From assembly GCF_003252795.1 (NCBI RefSeq), contig NZ_QEPQ01000002.1, forward strand, positions 1 through 64,000: 64,000 nucleotides of DNA, written 5' to 3'. This document shows, one piece after another, positions 63,277 to 64,000 of this stretch (the stretch's first letter is position 1; every line of letters begins with the position of its first letter). The translations under genes were made by a program, and so were the position numbers. The notes below the pieces were generated by a model that ran no database searches, had not been told where the DNA came from, and saw nothing but the letters and a program-made list of their open reading frames with translations. This stretch comes from Haemophilus parainfluenzae. Its GTDB lineage: Bacteria; Pseudomonadota; Gammaproteobacteria; Enterobacterales; Pasteurellaceae.

Positions 63277-63531
63277 TTATACTGAAATTGAAACGAAAAA
63301 CCCGATGATAAAATTTCTGAAATCAAAAACTTTATCATCGGGCTTTTCAAACCAATTGCTCGCATATTTTGCTTTGCGTTGGTAACTGCCTTTACCTTTA
63401 CGTTTTTTCTCAACGCGTTGGCGGAATAATTTGTCGTGTAATAGTGCCATCACGGCATTATCTTTCACGACACCTTTGGTGTGTTGATAAATGGGCTGAT
63501 TTTCAACCGCACTTTTTGTTTTTTTCGTCAT
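63277..63531 (-). CDS. arfA: Alternative ribosome-rescue factor ArfA
   Basis: ArfA frees ribosomes stalled on mRNAs without stop codons by recruiting release factor 2; it backs up tmRNA. The frame codes 84 residues: [39 protein letters not shown] near 15-53 matches E. coli ArfA almost word for word in its core. Start chosen at MTKKTKSAV behind GAGGT; a longer frame adds 15 residues. A perfect terminator hairpin lies inside the frame at residues 64-77, so most transcripts end about codon 78 without a stop codon. The remaining tail FVSISV is hydrophobic, as in the E. coli full-length form. Confidence 0.9.
   Translation of the reverse strand: MTKKTKSAVENQPIYQHTKGVVKDNAVMALLHDKLFRQRVEKKRKGKGSYQRKAKYASNWFEKPDDKVFDFRNFIIGFFVSISV
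63295..63342 (-). terminator. Intrinsic terminator inside the arfA frame
   Basis: Arms CCCGATGATAAA (63301-63312) and TTTATCATCGGG (63331-63342) are perfect complements with an 18-base loop; on the minus strand TTTTT follows (63300-63296). Transcripts would end near codon 78 of 84, before the stop at 63,277, giving a non-stop arfA mRNA. Confidence 0.9.
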
Positions 63532-63596
63532 ATTTACCTCTAAAAAATTGCCGTGAAGTCGTTCACGGCAAGTCATTATAGCGAAAATGAATAGAA

Positions 63597-63947
63597 TTAC
63601 AAAATGGTGAGTACGCTTTCAGGCGGTCGTCCAATTTTAGCTTTTTCACCTTTTACCACAATCGGGCGTTCTAATAGGGCTGAATTTTCACTGATGGCTT
63701 TTAATAAATCATCATTCGTTAATGCTGGATTATCTAACCCTAATGATTGATAAAGCTCATCTTTGGTACGCATCATTTTTCTGACATCATCTAATCCTAA
63801 TTTATTAGCCAGTTGCTGCAATGCTTCAACAGAGTAGTGTTGTTGTAAATAAAGTTCAATCGTCGGTTGAATGCCTTTTTCTTCTAATAAAGCTAAGGTT
63901 TCACGGCTTTTTGAGCAACGCGGATTATGATAAATCGTCACAGACAT
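63597..63947 (-). CDS. arsC: ArsC/YffB-like arsenate reductase family protein
   Basis: A 116-residue glutaredoxin-type ArsC family protein. The N-terminal [21 protein letters not shown] carries the active-site Cys11 of the ArsC family, and the [17 protein letters not shown] segment near 93-108 has the arginines that position arsenate in true ArsC. It has no linked arsB or arsR, so it may be a housekeeping member (like E. coli YfgD) rather than a resistance gene. It is the last gene of the window; the region after it (63,948-64,000) shows no feature. Confidence 0.85.
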   Translation of the reverse strand: MSVTIYHNPRCSKSRETLALLEEKGIQPTIELYLQQHYSVEALQQLANKLGLDDVRKMMRTKDELYQSLGLDNPALTNDDLLKAISENSALLERPIVVKGEKAKIGRPPESVLTIL

Positions 63948-64000
63948 AACGTTTCCTTCTATTTTATGTTGAATGAGTGGATATAGGATTGATTTAAATT

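Overview
The window is chromosomal DNA from a Pasteurellaceae bacterium, most likely Haemophilus and closest in character to H. parainfluenzae. This is an inference from the sequence; no database was searched. The 9-base Haemophilus-type uptake signal AAGTGCGGT/ACCGCACTT occurs roughly fifty times, often as inverted pairs that form terminators. Base composition is AT-rich, and gene order matches what is known of Haemophilus (accBC next to panF-prmA-dusB-fis; menB-menC-aroQ). Complete hemE and hemN genes argue against H. influenzae, which needs external haem.

Layout. 1-120: 5S rRNA, the end of an rRNA operon. 0.3-6.4 kb: yihI-DUF2489-hemN, then lysA-lptM facing away from cyaY-recQ. 6.4-14.3 kb: an anaerobic glycyl-radical protein (yjjI) with CRP- and FNR-like sites, a membrane protein, two LPS-type genes, the glycolytic pair pgk-fba and a periplasmic RNase. 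14.3-22.6 kb: ferredoxin, MFS transporter, narQ, murB, rpoH, plsY, folB, and a divergent MerR regulator/CDF metal exporter pair. 22.6-30.3 kb: an ABC transporter-NnrS operon with a Tat-exported binding protein, then ftsP-plsC and lpxH. 30.3-38.5 kb: glmS and a DeoR-type regulator, the enteric-like block nudC-hemE-yjaG-hup, a DUF3290/DUF421 membrane pair, and tyrP with two TyrR-like boxes. 38.7-47.6 kb: yicC, ygfZ, anmK-murQ, a phosphohexomutase, a lipoprotein, menB-menC and aroQ. 47.8-58.4 kb: accB-accC, two paralogous TbpB-like surface lipoproteins and their Slam outer-membrane translocator, then yhdT-panF-DMT, prmA and dusB-fis. 58.4-64 kb: exbB-exbD-tonB with a Fur-like box, bcp, dapA-bamC, arfA with a terminator inside its reading frame, and arsC.

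Most of the window is conserved housekeeping sequence. The accessory parts that merit attention are the lipoprotein/Slam locus (49.8-53.5 kb), the ABC-NnrS operon (22.6-26.2 kb), the DUF3290/DUF421 pair (36.2-37.3 kb) and the CDF exporter without a C-terminal domain (21.5-22.1 kb). Functionally the window links haem and iron supply (hemE, hemN, TonB system, surface lipoproteins), anaerobic respiration (narQ, menBC, yjjI, nnrS) and envelope building or recycling (glmS, murB, anmK-murQ, lpxH, plsC, plsY).

No tRNA, insertion sequence, prophage, CRISPR array or replication origin was recognised, and no gene-free stretch exceeds 300 bases.
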